Shown here: piece after piece, positions 6,424 through 12,463 of the stretch
Layout of the letters: each line of letters starts with the position of its first letter
Numbering within the stretch: the first letter of the stretch is position 1
Assembly (NCBI GenBank): GCA_030699005.1
Contig: JAUYLQ010000045.1
Location: 1-22,163 of the forward strand
Reading direction: 5' to 3'
Length of the DNA stretch: 22,163 nucleotides
Source of the DNA: an archaeon
Lineage (GTDB): Archaea > Nanobdellota > Nanobdellia > Pacearchaeales > GW2011-AR1
Position numbers and translations under genes: made by a program
The notes under the pieces: generated by a model
What the model saw: the letters and a program-made list of their open reading frames with translations, nothing else
Database searches by the model: none
Told to the model about the DNA's origin: nothing

Positions 6424-7286
6424 TATGCAATTATCTCTCTTCCGGATTCTTCCCAGGAAGCCATTCCTCCTTTTAGGTCATACACCTTGTAACCCATCTC
6501 CTTTAATTTTTCTGCAACAGAAGCAGACATTCTTCCGCTTTTGCAGTAAACTGCAATAGGCGTCGAAAGATTTTTTGGAAGTTTATCCATGTAATTTTCA
6601 ATGTTTTCCCAGTCTTCGACAATTAAACCTGTTCCCGCAATTTTACCTTCATAAGGAGTATGAACATTTAATAAAAAAACATTTTCATTATTAATAGCAG
6701 ATTCAAAATCATCTGGTGACAGAGTCTCAATTGAACCATTTGAAGAGGAATAATTTAATCCTCCAAGTGTAAACTGTAAAAGAATTCCAATAACAATAAG
6801 GGAAGTCAATGTTAACAGAATACCCTGAAAAGGAATAATCTTTCCTTCTCTTTTTTCAGTTATTTTTTTGCTTAAACTTGGAGAAGAAAATACGACCAAT
6901 CCTCCAAATAGGCCACTTAAAAGAGAATAATTAACTGCATAAGTTTTTCCATAATCACCGATAAACGAGAGGTATAATGGTCCTATTGCACTAAAAATTG
7001 GAAGCAGAGGTATAAAAGTTAAAAGAAAAACTCCGATGACCACTAAAGAATTTTGAAGCTTAAAGTATTTCTTTTTAATAATTCTTGACATCCATAAGCC
7101 CATTGACATTGCAAACCCCCCAATAAATAATGCAACAACAATCTTACTCACCCCCAGCCAGACTGCTCCTGCAGCTGCAGCACCAGCTCCGATTGTGCAA
7201 AGAGGACAATGGGCACTGACACTTTCAATAAAAAAAATGAGCAGCGCCCCAAAAATTAAAAATAAGAAACTTTTCTTTTGCACCAT
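6423..7286 (-). CDS. Membrane protein fused to a C-terminal rhodanese domain
   Basis: A 287-residue protein. The first helix (5-25) ends in SVSAHCPLC, with H26, C27 and C30 at the outer edge of the membrane, followed by an Ala/Gly-rich second helix and further helices (about 49-68, 80-100, 118-136, 153-172). Residues 187-287 form a rhodanese domain: LLNVHTPYEGK, then YCKSGRMSASVAEKL with active-site C248, and a GYKVYDLKGGMASW ending typical of single-domain rhodaneses. Rhodaneses carry sulfur as a Cys persulfide; in a copper island this could deliver sulfide, or the Cys could accept copper (inference). An AGGA ribosome site lies in the end of the upstream gene, which stops 2 nt before. Confidence 0.85.
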   Translation of the reverse strand: MVQKKSFLFLIFGALLIFFIESVSAHCPLCTIGAGAAAAGAVWLGVSKIVVALFIGGFAMSMGLWMSRIIKKKYFKLQNSLVVIGVFLLTFIPLLPIFSAIGPLYLSFIGDYGKTYAVNYSLLSGLFGGLVVFSSPSLSKKITEKREGKIIPFQGILLTLTSLIVIGILLQFTLGGLNYSSSNGSIETLSPDDFESAINNENVFLLNVHTPYEGKIAGTGLIVEDWENIENYMDKLPKNLSTPIAVYCKSGRMSASVAEKLKEMGYKVYDLKGGMASWEESGREIIA

Positions 7287-7288
7287 AA

Positions 7289-7771
7289 TTAAATCCTCAT
7301 AAATTCAAAACTGCTTCCGTCATTGTTTATTCCGTAAATTACAAAATCCCCTGTTTTTGACCCGGGCATTCCTGGGCTTCCATTTGGCATTCCTGGAATT
7401 CCGATTCCTGCAATATCCGGCTTTTCCAAAAGAAGCTTTTCAATTGCTTCCAAGGGGACATGCCCTTCAATAAAATAATCTCCGATAATTGTTGTGTGAC
7501 AACTCTCCAAAGATTTTGGAATTCCATATTTTTCCATTATTTTTGTGTTATCAATACCATTGACAATTTCTATTTTGGAACTTCCCTTGCTTTTGAAATA
7601 AGATGAATAAACCTCGCAGCATCCGCAGGTAGAAGATTTGTAAAATTTCATTTCTCCATCAAAACTCTTCAAATTTTGATATGCGCTTGCACTATTTGAA
7701 GAAATTAAAATTACCGCAAGCACAAAAACTCCTATTACAATTCCCCAAAGTATTAATGATTTATTTTTCAT
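7289..7771 (-). CDS. DUF411 metal-binding protein, membrane-anchored
   Basis: A 160-residue protein with one N-terminal helix (6-24) and an extracytoplasmic DUF411 domain. The family hallmarks are all present: YKSSTCGCC (C49, C51, C52), KYGIP, SCHT (C91-H92), IEGHVP (H104), and IPGMPNGSPGMP (M128, M135). DUF411 proteins occur with copper-resistance genes and probably bind Cu(I) or Ag(I) by these Cys, His and Met residues. The N-terminal helix begins NKSLILWG, closely matching the anchors of the two small proteins encoded just upstream (NVLLWG, NTLIWG), suggesting a shared module. There is no strong ribosome site and the gap from the upstream gene is 22 nt. Confidence 0.9.
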   Translation of the reverse strand: MKNKSLILWGIVIGVFVLAVILISSNSASAYQNLKSFDGEMKFYKSSTCGCCEVYSSYFKSKGSSKIEIVNGIDNTKIMEKYGIPKSLESCHTTIIGDYFIEGHVPLEAIEKLLLEKPDIAGIGIPGMPNGSPGMPGSKTGDFVIYGINNDGSSFEFMRI

Positions 7772-7793
7772 TTTGCCCGTTAATATTTAAAAT

Positions 7794-8039
7794 TTAGCAG
7801 CCCCCTACCATCCCGCTTGAAGTTGAAGTTACACTTTGTGTTGCACCACCCACTGACTGAACCCCCACAGAGGCTCCAGTCTGAAACATTAAAATCAAAG
7901 CTGCAACAAATAAAACAGCAATAACTCCCCAAAGTAATACATTTCGTTTCATTTTTGTCTTACCTCCTTTCAAGTTATGTGAAATGTTATCCAAATCCTT
8001 ACAACATCCGTCATCGTCTTTTGTTTTACAGCAATCCAT
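7794..8039 (-). CDS. Tiny anchored protein: CC-rich head, one helix, MVGGC tail
   Basis: An 81-residue protein. The cytosolic head MDCCKTKDDDGCC holds two vicinal Cys pairs, then LKGGKTK, one membrane helix (RNVLLWGVIAVLFVAALILMF, 32-52), and a Ser/Thr/Gly/Val linker that ends SSGMVGGC. There is no folded domain outside the membrane, so the tail itself may be the functional part. ATG 8039 has an AGGAG site 5 nt ahead. A second in-frame ATG at 7952 has an even stronger AAAGGAGGTAA site 8 nt ahead, so a short form lacking the Cys head may also be made. A double hairpin with a T-run lies just upstream (8051-8099), which may lower its expression relative to the two genes before it. Metal binding is inferred. 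Confidence 0.75.
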   Translation of the reverse strand: MDCCKTKDDDGCCKDLDNISHNLKGGKTKMKRNVLLWGVIAVLFVAALILMFQTGASVGVQSVGGATQSVTSTSSGMVGGC

Positions 8040-8050
8040 TTTTTCTCCTA

Positions 8051-8099
8051 AATAAAAAAGAATGGGGAATACAAGATTCCCCAAATACGAAAGGTATTT
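8051..8099 (-). terminator. Double hairpin with T-run between two MVGGC genes
   Basis: Read on the minus strand: a 6-bp stem with 5-nt loop (8083-8099), directly followed by a 7-bp stem GGGGAAT/ATTCCCC with 5-nt loop (8064-8082), then ATTCTTTTTTATT. Stem plus T-run resembles a bacterial intrinsic terminator or an attenuator/processing site. It stands inside the operon, so partial termination or mRNA end protection is more likely than complete stop. Confidence 0.55.
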
Positions 8100-8143
8100 G
8101 AAAGGATGAAAAGAACCCAGAATAAAAATTAAAAATATTCATC

Positions 8144-8389
8144 TTAACATCCTCCGACCATTCCACCGCTTGAGCTGGACGATACCACTTTACCTTGCAG
8201 TCGTGCAGGAACTGTTCCATGCATCTCATAGTTCATCTTTTCATTCTCTGACCAGGTAGAGGTGTCAAGCTTCCCAGAGCCATCAATTGCATTTCCTGTT
8301 GAAATTGATACTTTGTATGTCAAAAATAATACTAATATGAAGAGTATTCCAATAGCTCCCCAAATCAGTGTGTTTTTCTTTAATTCCAT
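8144..8389 (-). CDS. Tiny anchored protein with MVGGC tail
   Basis: An 81-residue protein. MELKKNTLIWGAIGILFILVL forms the start and membrane anchor (7-26); the external part of about 55 residues has a basic/polar KMNYEMHGTVPARLQ stretch and a Ser/Gly linker ending SGGMVGGC. ATG 8389 was chosen; a TTG four codons earlier would overlap the upstream stop. There is no clear ribosome site, but the ATG lies 5 nt from the upstream stop codon, so translational coupling is likely. It is related in design (anchor plus tail) to the products of 8039 and 9102. No known domain is recognised; binding of a soft metal through Met and terminal Cys is a possibility. Confidence 0.75.
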   Translation of the reverse strand: MELKKNTLIWGAIGILFILVLFLTYKVSISTGNAIDGSGKLDTSTWSENEKMNYEMHGTVPARLQGKVVSSSSSGGMVGGC

Positions 8390-8394
8390 TTTAT

Positions 8395-9102
8395 TTAACA
8401 ACCACCAACCATCTGGCTACCTCCACTTGAACCTGCTGTTGCCTGATTCTCTGCTCCCCTGTACATGTTTGAAGCAAGATAGATATACCCCAAATTTTCA
8501 TCGGTGTAATCAATTCCATTTGCTTTTAGAACCTCAGCTTTTTTCTCATGAACCCCTGGAAAGAATAAAACTTTCCATTTTCCCAGTTCATTCAAAATCT
8601 TTTCATCAGTCATATCAGGATGGTTAATTAACAAATATTTTGCGAGTCCTCTCATAGCATAACTATGTGCGCATCCGCAAGCTCTCTCTCCATTTGCGAA
8701 AATTATTGATTTTGCACCACAGCAATATTCGCAGCTTATTGAACCAGCAATTTTTATATAACGAGCCATTGTTGCATTATCCAATTTCGCGTCTTCATAT
8801 TGCGATAACTTTGATATGGTTACCTCTGCCAGGCTTGGATTGCTTGCAGAAACATCATCATATGATACCCCAAGTTCACTCCCATAAATATCAGGAGTTC
8901 CTTTTGGCAATACACTTAAAGCAGAAACGCTTCCAATTCCCGTAGCAACGTTTCCACTTGTGGAAACTGACGAGATTTTTCCAAAACTAAAAACTATTAC
9001 TACAAGTAAAATAGCTATAATTCCCAGTTGAACATAAAACTCGGTGTTGGTCTTACCTCCTTTTAATTTCTGTGTTTTTGTTTCATGGTTTTCTTTTTCC
9101 AT
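8395..9102 (-). CDS. PCYCGC-like Cys-rich anchored protein with MVGGC tail
   Basis: A 235-residue protein and the first gene of the island. It has a polar cytosolic head containing LKGGKT, one membrane helix (about 23-40), and a large external domain. Residues 121-185 hold SISCEYCCGAK (C124, C127, C128) and ACGCAHSYAMRGLAKYL (C142, C144, H146), then a WKVLFFPG segment; this resembles the PCYCGC/CYCxC group of metal- or heme-binding exported proteins (family placement moderate). The C-terminus is GSSGGSQMVGGC. A TATA box 29 nt upstream of the ATG and lack of a ribosome site point to a leaderless transcript. An operator-like element sits next to the TATA box, divergent from the regulator gene at 9205. 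Probably binds copper outside the membrane (inference). Confidence 0.75.
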   Translation of the reverse strand: MEKENHETKTQKLKGGKTNTEFYVQLGIIAILLVVIVFSFGKISSVSTSGNVATGIGSVSALSVLPKGTPDIYGSELGVSYDDVSASNPSLAEVTISKLSQYEDAKLDNATMARYIKIAGSISCEYCCGAKSIIFANGERACGCAHSYAMRGLAKYLLINHPDMTDEKILNELGKWKVLFFPGVHEKKAEVLKANGIDYTDENLGYIYLASNMYRGAENQATAGSSGGSQMVGGC

Positions 9103-9122
9103 GCATTTTCCAGAAAAACAGA

Positions 9123-9152
9123 TTATATAACCGCTTTGGAGAAACTAGTTTC
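9123..9152 (-). promoter_or_regulatory. Promoter of the copper island with palindromic operator-like element
   Basis: The TATA box TTATATAA (9123-9130) is about 28 nt ahead of ATG 9102. Upstream of it on the minus strand is TAGTTTCTCCAAAG, sharing 13 of 14 bases and the same TATA spacing with the element at 3274-3292. Here the element overlaps a perfect 12-bp palindrome GAAACTAGTTTC (9141-9152), which could serve both divergent promoters. Confidence 0.7.
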
Positions 9153-9153
9153 A

Positions 9154-9193
9154 GGAGGGTCGGTAATCCAGAAAGTATAAAAACCCGCCCTCC
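9154..9193 (+). promoter_or_regulatory. Promoter of the membrane-anchored regulator, flanked by an inverted repeat
   Basis: The TATA box AGTATAAAAAC (9174-9184) lies about 26 nt before ATG 9205, implying a leaderless transcript. GGAGGG (9154-9159) and CCCTCC (9188-9193) form an inverted repeat spanning the promoter; the second arm covers the expected transcription start region. This could be an autoregulatory site. Confidence 0.6.
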
Positions 9194-9204
9194 GGATTTA
9201 ACCT

Positions 9205-9696
9205 ATGGAAAACAAGAATGTGGGCTATCTTCTGATTGGACTTTCAATACTCTTTGTGATAATTGTCCTTATGTTTAACTCGGCTTTGAAAGAGATAGTA
9301 AATTCAAGCTGTACACTTGCTCATGGAGACGCCACATCATGCCCTATGTATAAATCAATAAACCAGCAAACTTATATTGCCCTTGGGGTGATTGGCCTTT
9401 TAATAATTGTTGCACTTGTTCTTATATTCTCAAAACCAGATGAGAAAATAGTCATAAAAAAAGTTAAAGAAAAACTAAAAAAGAAATCTCTTGATGTTTC
9501 AAAACTGGAAAAAGATGAAAAAAGAGTAATTGAGATTTTAGTAGATGAAGGAAATGCCATGTTTCAGAAAGGCTTAATGGAAAAGCTTGAAATAGGAAAA
9601 GTGAAAATGACGCGCCTTTTAGACAAGCTTGAATCAAAGCAATTTATAATAAGAAAAAGACGCGGAATGAATAATATTGTTGTTTTGGAGGAATAA
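9205..9696 (+). CDS. Membrane-anchored winged-helix regulator with Cys/His/Met external loop
   Basis: A 163-residue protein. Two membrane helices (8-25 and 58-76) enclose a loop of about 30 residues with SSCTLAHGDATSCPMYKS (C36, H40, C46, M48); a basic linker and a winged-helix DNA-binding domain follow (about 103-163: EKRVIEILVDEG, GLMEKLEIGKVKMTRLLDKL, a wing with IIRKRRGMNNIVV). The topology puts the loop outside and the DNA-binding domain in the cytosol. Such one-component membrane regulators are known in archaea. The metal-ligand-like loop and divergent placement next to the copper island make it the probable metal sensor (inference). The leaderless start at ATG 9205 is fixed by the TATA box. 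The next gene starts 10 nt after the stop. Confidence 0.8.
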   Translation: MENKNVGYLLIGLSILFVIIVLMFNSALKEIVNSSCTLAHGDATSCPMYKSINQQTYIALGVIGLLIIVALVLIFSKPDEKIVIKKVKEKLKKKSLDVSKLEKDEKRVIEILVDEGNAMFQKGLMEKLEIGKVKMTRLLDKLESKQFIIRKRRGMNNIVVLEE

Positions 9697-9706
9697 TGCT
9701 TAAACT

Positions 9707-10171
9707 ATGAAAAAAACAAAAGAGGCTCTTTTTTGGATTGCAACAATCCTAAGAAAAAACAAAATTCCATTTCAAATTACGGGGGGTTTCGCTGCAAAAG
9801 TTTACGGCTCAAAAAGGAAACTCTCAGATATTGATATTGAATTACCCAACAAGTTTATTTACAATTTAGAAGATTTCGTTAAGGGGAAAATAATTTATGG
9901 TCCAAGAATTTATAAAAGTAAAAATTTTGAATTATTGCTTATGACTTTAAAGTTTAAAGGTCAGATAATAGACTTATGCGGAACAGAAAATCAGAGGATA
10001 TTCAATAAAACAATAAAAAAGTGGGAAGATGAAAATATAGATTTATCCAAATCAATAAGGAAAAAAACGTACGGATTAATAGTTCCAATGATTCAATTAA
10101 AAGATTTAATCAATTACAAAGAAAAAATAAGAAGAAAAGTTGACTTAATTGACATAAAAAACATAATTTAA
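9707..10171 (+). CDS. Nucleotidyltransferase-fold protein (MNT/AbiEii-like)
   Basis: A 154-residue soluble protein. The N-terminal part has the polymerase-beta nucleotidyltransferase signature: a GG pair (G26-G27 in ITGGFAAKVYGSKRKLSDIDIE) followed by D41xD43, with E45 after it. That is the metal-binding motif of enzymes that transfer nucleotides to small molecules or proteins. The rest (to YKEKIRRKVDLIDIKNII) is like the short substrate-binding part of minimal nucleotidyltransferases, including toxin/antitoxin MNT types; the usual HEPN partner is not visible next to it. It is co-transcribed with the regulator 10 nt upstream. Target unknown. No link to copper is evident apart from position. 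Confidence 0.7.
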   Translation: MKKTKEALFWIATILRKNKIPFQITGGFAAKVYGSKRKLSDIDIELPNKFIYNLEDFVKGKIIYGPRIYKSKNFELLLMTLKFKGQIIDLCGTENQRIFNKTIKKWEDENIDLSKSIRKKTYGLIVPMIQLKDLINYKEKIRRKVDLIDIKNII

Positions 10172-10182
10172 ACATCCATTAA

Positions 10183-10230
10183 ATTTAAATATGAAAAAAA
10201 ATTCAAGAATAAATAGAACTGAAAAGGAGG
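10183..10230 (+). promoter_or_regulatory. Promoter and ribosome site of the DsbA-type gene
   Basis: A TATA-like ATTTAAATAT (10183-10192) precedes AAAAGGAGG (10222-10230). The ribosome site is 13 nt from ATG 10244, longer than usual but clear. This gene therefore likely has a leader, unlike many neighbours. Confidence 0.5.
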
Positions 10231-10243
10231 ATAATAGATATAT

Positions 10244-11002
10244 ATGAGCGAAACAATTCAAATACAGAAAGATACTTTCTATAAAGTTACTGTTGCAGTC
10301 CTTGGAGTGTTACTTATAATCTCAATTTTTACTGGAGGTTTTGGCGTCGGGGGTAATGGGGGAACCAATACAAACGATGGCGGTAACAATAACAACGGCG
10401 GGACAACTACAACGGATGTTGGAGCGATAATTAACAATCCGGACTTGTTCCCATCTATTGGGCCTTCTGATGCAGATGTGACGGTGATTGAACTCGCGGA
10501 TTATCAGTGCCCTTATTGCGCACTTGCATCCGGACTTCCTAGCTGGTCAAGCCAGTATCAAAGCCAGTATGGAGATTTAATCGGATCTGGAGGAAATGCA
10601 AGTCAAATGGCAGAACAAGGTCAAATAAGGTTTATCTACGTTCCTTTAAGTTTCTTGGGTGAAGAATCAACTGATGCTTCACAAGCTGCTTACTGTGCAG
10701 GAGACCAGGAAAAATATTTTGAAATGCACGATGCGATTTTTACTGCTAGTACCGGACCAACTGAAAATGACGGAAAGTATTCAAAAGCCAACCTGAAGAT
10801 ACTCGCACAAAGTATTTCGGGACTTGACCAAACTGCATTCAATAGCTGTTTGGATAGCGATAAAAATAAAGCAAAAGTTCAACAGGCAACAACTGCCGTA
10901 CAAAATGCGGGATTCCAGATTTCAACACCTCAATTTTGGGTGAATGAACAAAAAGTTGGTGCTTCATGGACAGCAATTCAGGCTGCAATAAACGCCGCAT
11001 AA
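10244..11002 (+). CDS. DsbA-family thiol-disulfide oxidoreductase, membrane-anchored
   Basis: A 252-residue protein with a single N-terminal helix (about 13-31), a low-complexity Gly/Asn/Thr linker (32-58) and an extracytoplasmic thioredoxin-fold domain. The active site is CPYC (C89-C92) in ELADYQCPYC, and the cis-proline loop is at STP229QFWVN, both typical of DsbA/DsbG-like proteins with an inserted helical domain. It would form or rearrange disulfides in exported proteins; the many Cys-rich anchored proteins of the neighbouring copper island are possible substrates (inference). A second Cys pair (YCAG and NSC) lies in the helical part. A T-rich terminator follows the stop, so it is probably a single-gene transcript. 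Confidence 0.88.
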   Translation: MSETIQIQKDTFYKVTVAVLGVLLIISIFTGGFGVGGNGGTNTNDGGNNNNGGTTTTDVGAIINNPDLFPSIGPSDADVTVIELADYQCPYCALASGLPSWSSQYQSQYGDLIGSGGNASQMAEQGQIRFIYVPLSFLGEESTDASQAAYCAGDQEKYFEMHDAIFTASTGPTENDGKYSKANLKILAQSISGLDQTAFNSCLDSDKNKAKVQQATTAVQNAGFQISTPQFWVNEQKVGASWTAIQAAINAA

Positions 11003-11003
11003 A

Positions 11004-11036
11004 TTTTTTTATTTTTTATTTTTTTATCTTTTTCTT
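11004..11036 (+). terminator. T-rich terminator after the DsbA-type gene
   Basis: Runs of six to seven T separated by single A or C begin 2 nt after the stop codon, without a hairpin, in the manner of archaeal terminators. Confidence 0.65.
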
Positions 11037-11083
11037 TACTCTTTATAATAAGAGAATCGACTAGAAGAAACTCAATAAAAAAC

Positions 11084-11092
11084 TATTTAAAT
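11084..11092 (+). promoter_or_regulatory. TATA box of the small holin-like gene
   Basis: TATTTAAAT centred about 30 nt before ATG 11118, with no ribosome site between; leaderless start likely. Confidence 0.5.
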
Positions 11093-11117
11093 CCGTTTGC
11101 CCTTTTTGTAACGTAAA

Positions 11118-11393
11118 ATGGATCCAACACTTCTTGCAGGGCTCCTTGGAGGTGCCGGAGGTTTAACAAGAGGATTCGTTGGACTTCTTAAAGCACTCTC
11201 AGTAAAAAGAAAGATTCTCTGGGCTTACTATACTATAACAGTTGTGATTGCAATAGTTATAGGCATTTTTGTCGGAATAATCTTTAATTTTGACCCAAGG
11301 TTATCTCTCTTAGCTGGATACGCAGGAACAGACATAATAGAAGGGATATACAAAAGCTTTAACGTGAGTAAAGTTTATGTAAAAAATAAATAA
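11118..11393 (+). CDS. Small two/three-helix membrane protein, holin-like
   Basis: A 91-residue protein starting MDPTLLAGLLGGAGGLTRGF, with a Gly-rich amphipathic first segment, a strong hydrophobic helix (about 36-58) and a third weaker segment (LSLLAGYAGTDIIEGIYKSF). The layout and the GYAGTDIIE stretch resemble small phage-holin-like membrane proteins, but the family is not certain. It lies 18 nt upstream of a ribbon-helix-helix gene and may form a two-gene unit. There is no other sign of prophage here, so a lysis role is unlikely; a conserved archaeal membrane protein is an equal alternative. Confidence 0.55.
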   Translation: MDPTLLAGLLGGAGGLTRGFVGLLKALSVKRKILWAYYTITVVIAIVIGIFVGIIFNFDPRLSLLAGYAGTDIIEGIYKSFNVSKVYVKNK

Positions 11394-11411
11394 CTGGTAA
11401 CACTTGAAAAC

Positions 11412-11627
11412 ATGCCCCAAATAACAATTTCAATTGATGAAGAAGTAAAGAAGATACTCGGAAAAAGAGCAGAAAAAAATCTCCTGACTCTAAGAGAACA
11501 AATAGAAGATGTTTTAAGAAAGAGTGCAGTAAGAACAAAATCCGGAACAACAAAAACAGAACCTAAAATTGATGATGCTCTTGTAAAAATTTTTTCAAGG
11601 GCAAAAACAAATAAAAAGAAAAATTAA
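11412..11627 (+). CDS. Ribbon-helix-helix (CopG-like) protein
   Basis: A 71-residue basic protein. Residues 2-8 (QITISID) form the DNA-contacting beta strand and 9-40 two helices (EEVKKILGKRAEKN and LREQIEDVLRKSA) in the arrangement of the RHH/Arc-MetJ fold. A disordered Lys/Thr-rich tail follows. Dimers of such proteins bind operator DNA. No toxin gene is next to it, unless the 11118 membrane protein is functionally linked. Its stop overlaps the stop of the convergent endonuclease gene by 4 nt (TTAA). Confidence 0.65.
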   Translation: MPQITISIDEEVKKILGKRAEKNLLTLREQIEDVLRKSAVRTKSGTTKTEPKIDDALVKIFSRAKTNKKKN

Positions 11628-12421
11628 GAGCAAACAACTTTTATTTCTTCAAGGATTTTTGAAATAATTTTTTTATCAACACCAATTCTTCTTGAAAGTT
11701 CATAATCTGAATAGTTCAAAAGATCTTTTGCAATAACGAATCCTGAACTGTATAATTTATTCAAAATATCATTAGATATTGATTTTAAAATTGTAACAGG
11801 ATAAAGGTTTTTTCCTTCAATTAATTTTTCTAAATTGTCTTCCCTTGGATACCTCCAACTTGTTATTCTAAGACCAACACCTTTTGCATAGTTTATTGCG
11901 TCTCCTGAACACTTTGTATTTGTAACAAGCCATGGAGCGTCAAACTTTTCGCCCGGCAAATCAAGAAACCTTGCATAAGTGTAAAGAGCAGCATGAAGTT
12001 TTGTTATTACTCCTCTTTCATTGTGATATTTACATTCAATCATCCACTTTTTTTCTTTTATTGCAACAACATCAACTTCATGATAAATCCTCTTGCCTTT
12101 CAAACGGTTGTCAGTTGACGTCTTAAACCCATAATTTTCCAATACTCTTGCAAAAAACTTTTCAAAAGGGAACCCCGTTGGTCCAAGGGACATTATAGCT
12201 CTTTTAAGGTCATACCTTTGAGAAACTCCCGGCTCTCTTTCTAAGTATTTTACAAGAAACTTTAAAATTTCATTAGATGAAACATTTTTATTAAATTTTT
12301 TTCTGACTTCTTTTAATGCATCCTTCGCAAGCTTTTTTGAGCCTCCAGCCTCCCTTATTGTCCCATAAATTTTCTTTTGATTAAACTTCTCAAGCTCTCC
12401 TGAAGACTTTAATACATGCAT
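11624..12421 (-). CDS. ATP-cone / Mrr-type endonuclease / helix-hairpin-helix protein
   Basis: A 265-residue protein with three parts. An ATP-cone domain (1-85: VLKSSGELEKFNQKKI ... RYDLKRAI) is a nucleotide-binding module best known from ribonucleotide reductase and NrdR. A restriction-endonuclease-like PD-(D/E)XK domain (about 86-200) has E115-V-D117 and E129-C-K131 in HEVDVVA and MIECKYHN, so the catalytic set is complete. The C-terminal 215-265 contains a helix-hairpin-helix-like repeat (SISNDILNKLYSSGF, DYELSRRIGVDKKIISKIL) for DNA binding. Archaea commonly carry this ATP-cone/nuclease fusion; its role (DNA repair or nucleotide-level-controlled cleavage) is not established. No methyltransferase gene is nearby, so it is not a standard restriction system. 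Confidence 0.85.
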   Translation of the reverse strand: MHVLKSSGELEKFNQKKIYGTIREAGGSKKLAKDALKEVRKKFNKNVSSNEILKFLVKYLEREPGVSQRYDLKRAIMSLGPTGFPFEKFFARVLENYGFKTSTDNRLKGKRIYHEVDVVAIKEKKWMIECKYHNERGVITKLHAALYTYARFLDLPGEKFDAPWLVTNTKCSGDAINYAKGVGLRITSWRYPREDNLEKLIEGKNLYPVTILKSISNDILNKLYSSGFVIAKDLLNYSDYELSRRIGVDKKIISKILEEIKVVCS

Positions 12422-12443
12422 AATAAGATTAAGTTTAAAGGAG

Positions 12444-12453
12444 TTATAAATTT
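12444..12453 (-). promoter_or_regulatory. TATA box of the ATP-cone endonuclease gene
   Basis: On the minus strand AATTTATAAC lies about 27 nt before ATG 12421; leaderless spacing. Confidence 0.55.
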
Positions 12454-12463
12454 ATTTGAAGTA

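Noticed and set aside
8395..9102. LKGG followed by KTNTE at the N-terminus looks like a class III (prepilin) signal with Glu at +5.
   Set aside because: The residues after GG are polar instead of a hydrophobic helix start, and the related LKGGKTK in the 8039 protein has no Glu; no pilin or peptidase gene is nearby.
9707..10171. Possible MNT/HEPN toxin-antitoxin pair.
   Set aside because: Only the nucleotidyltransferase-like partner is present; the neighbours are a winged-helix regulator and a DsbA-type protein, with no HEPN motif.
11118..11627. Holin-like protein plus ribbon-helix-helix gene as a prophage remnant.
   Set aside because: No integrase, capsid, terminase or attachment-site repeats are visible; two short generic proteins are not enough.
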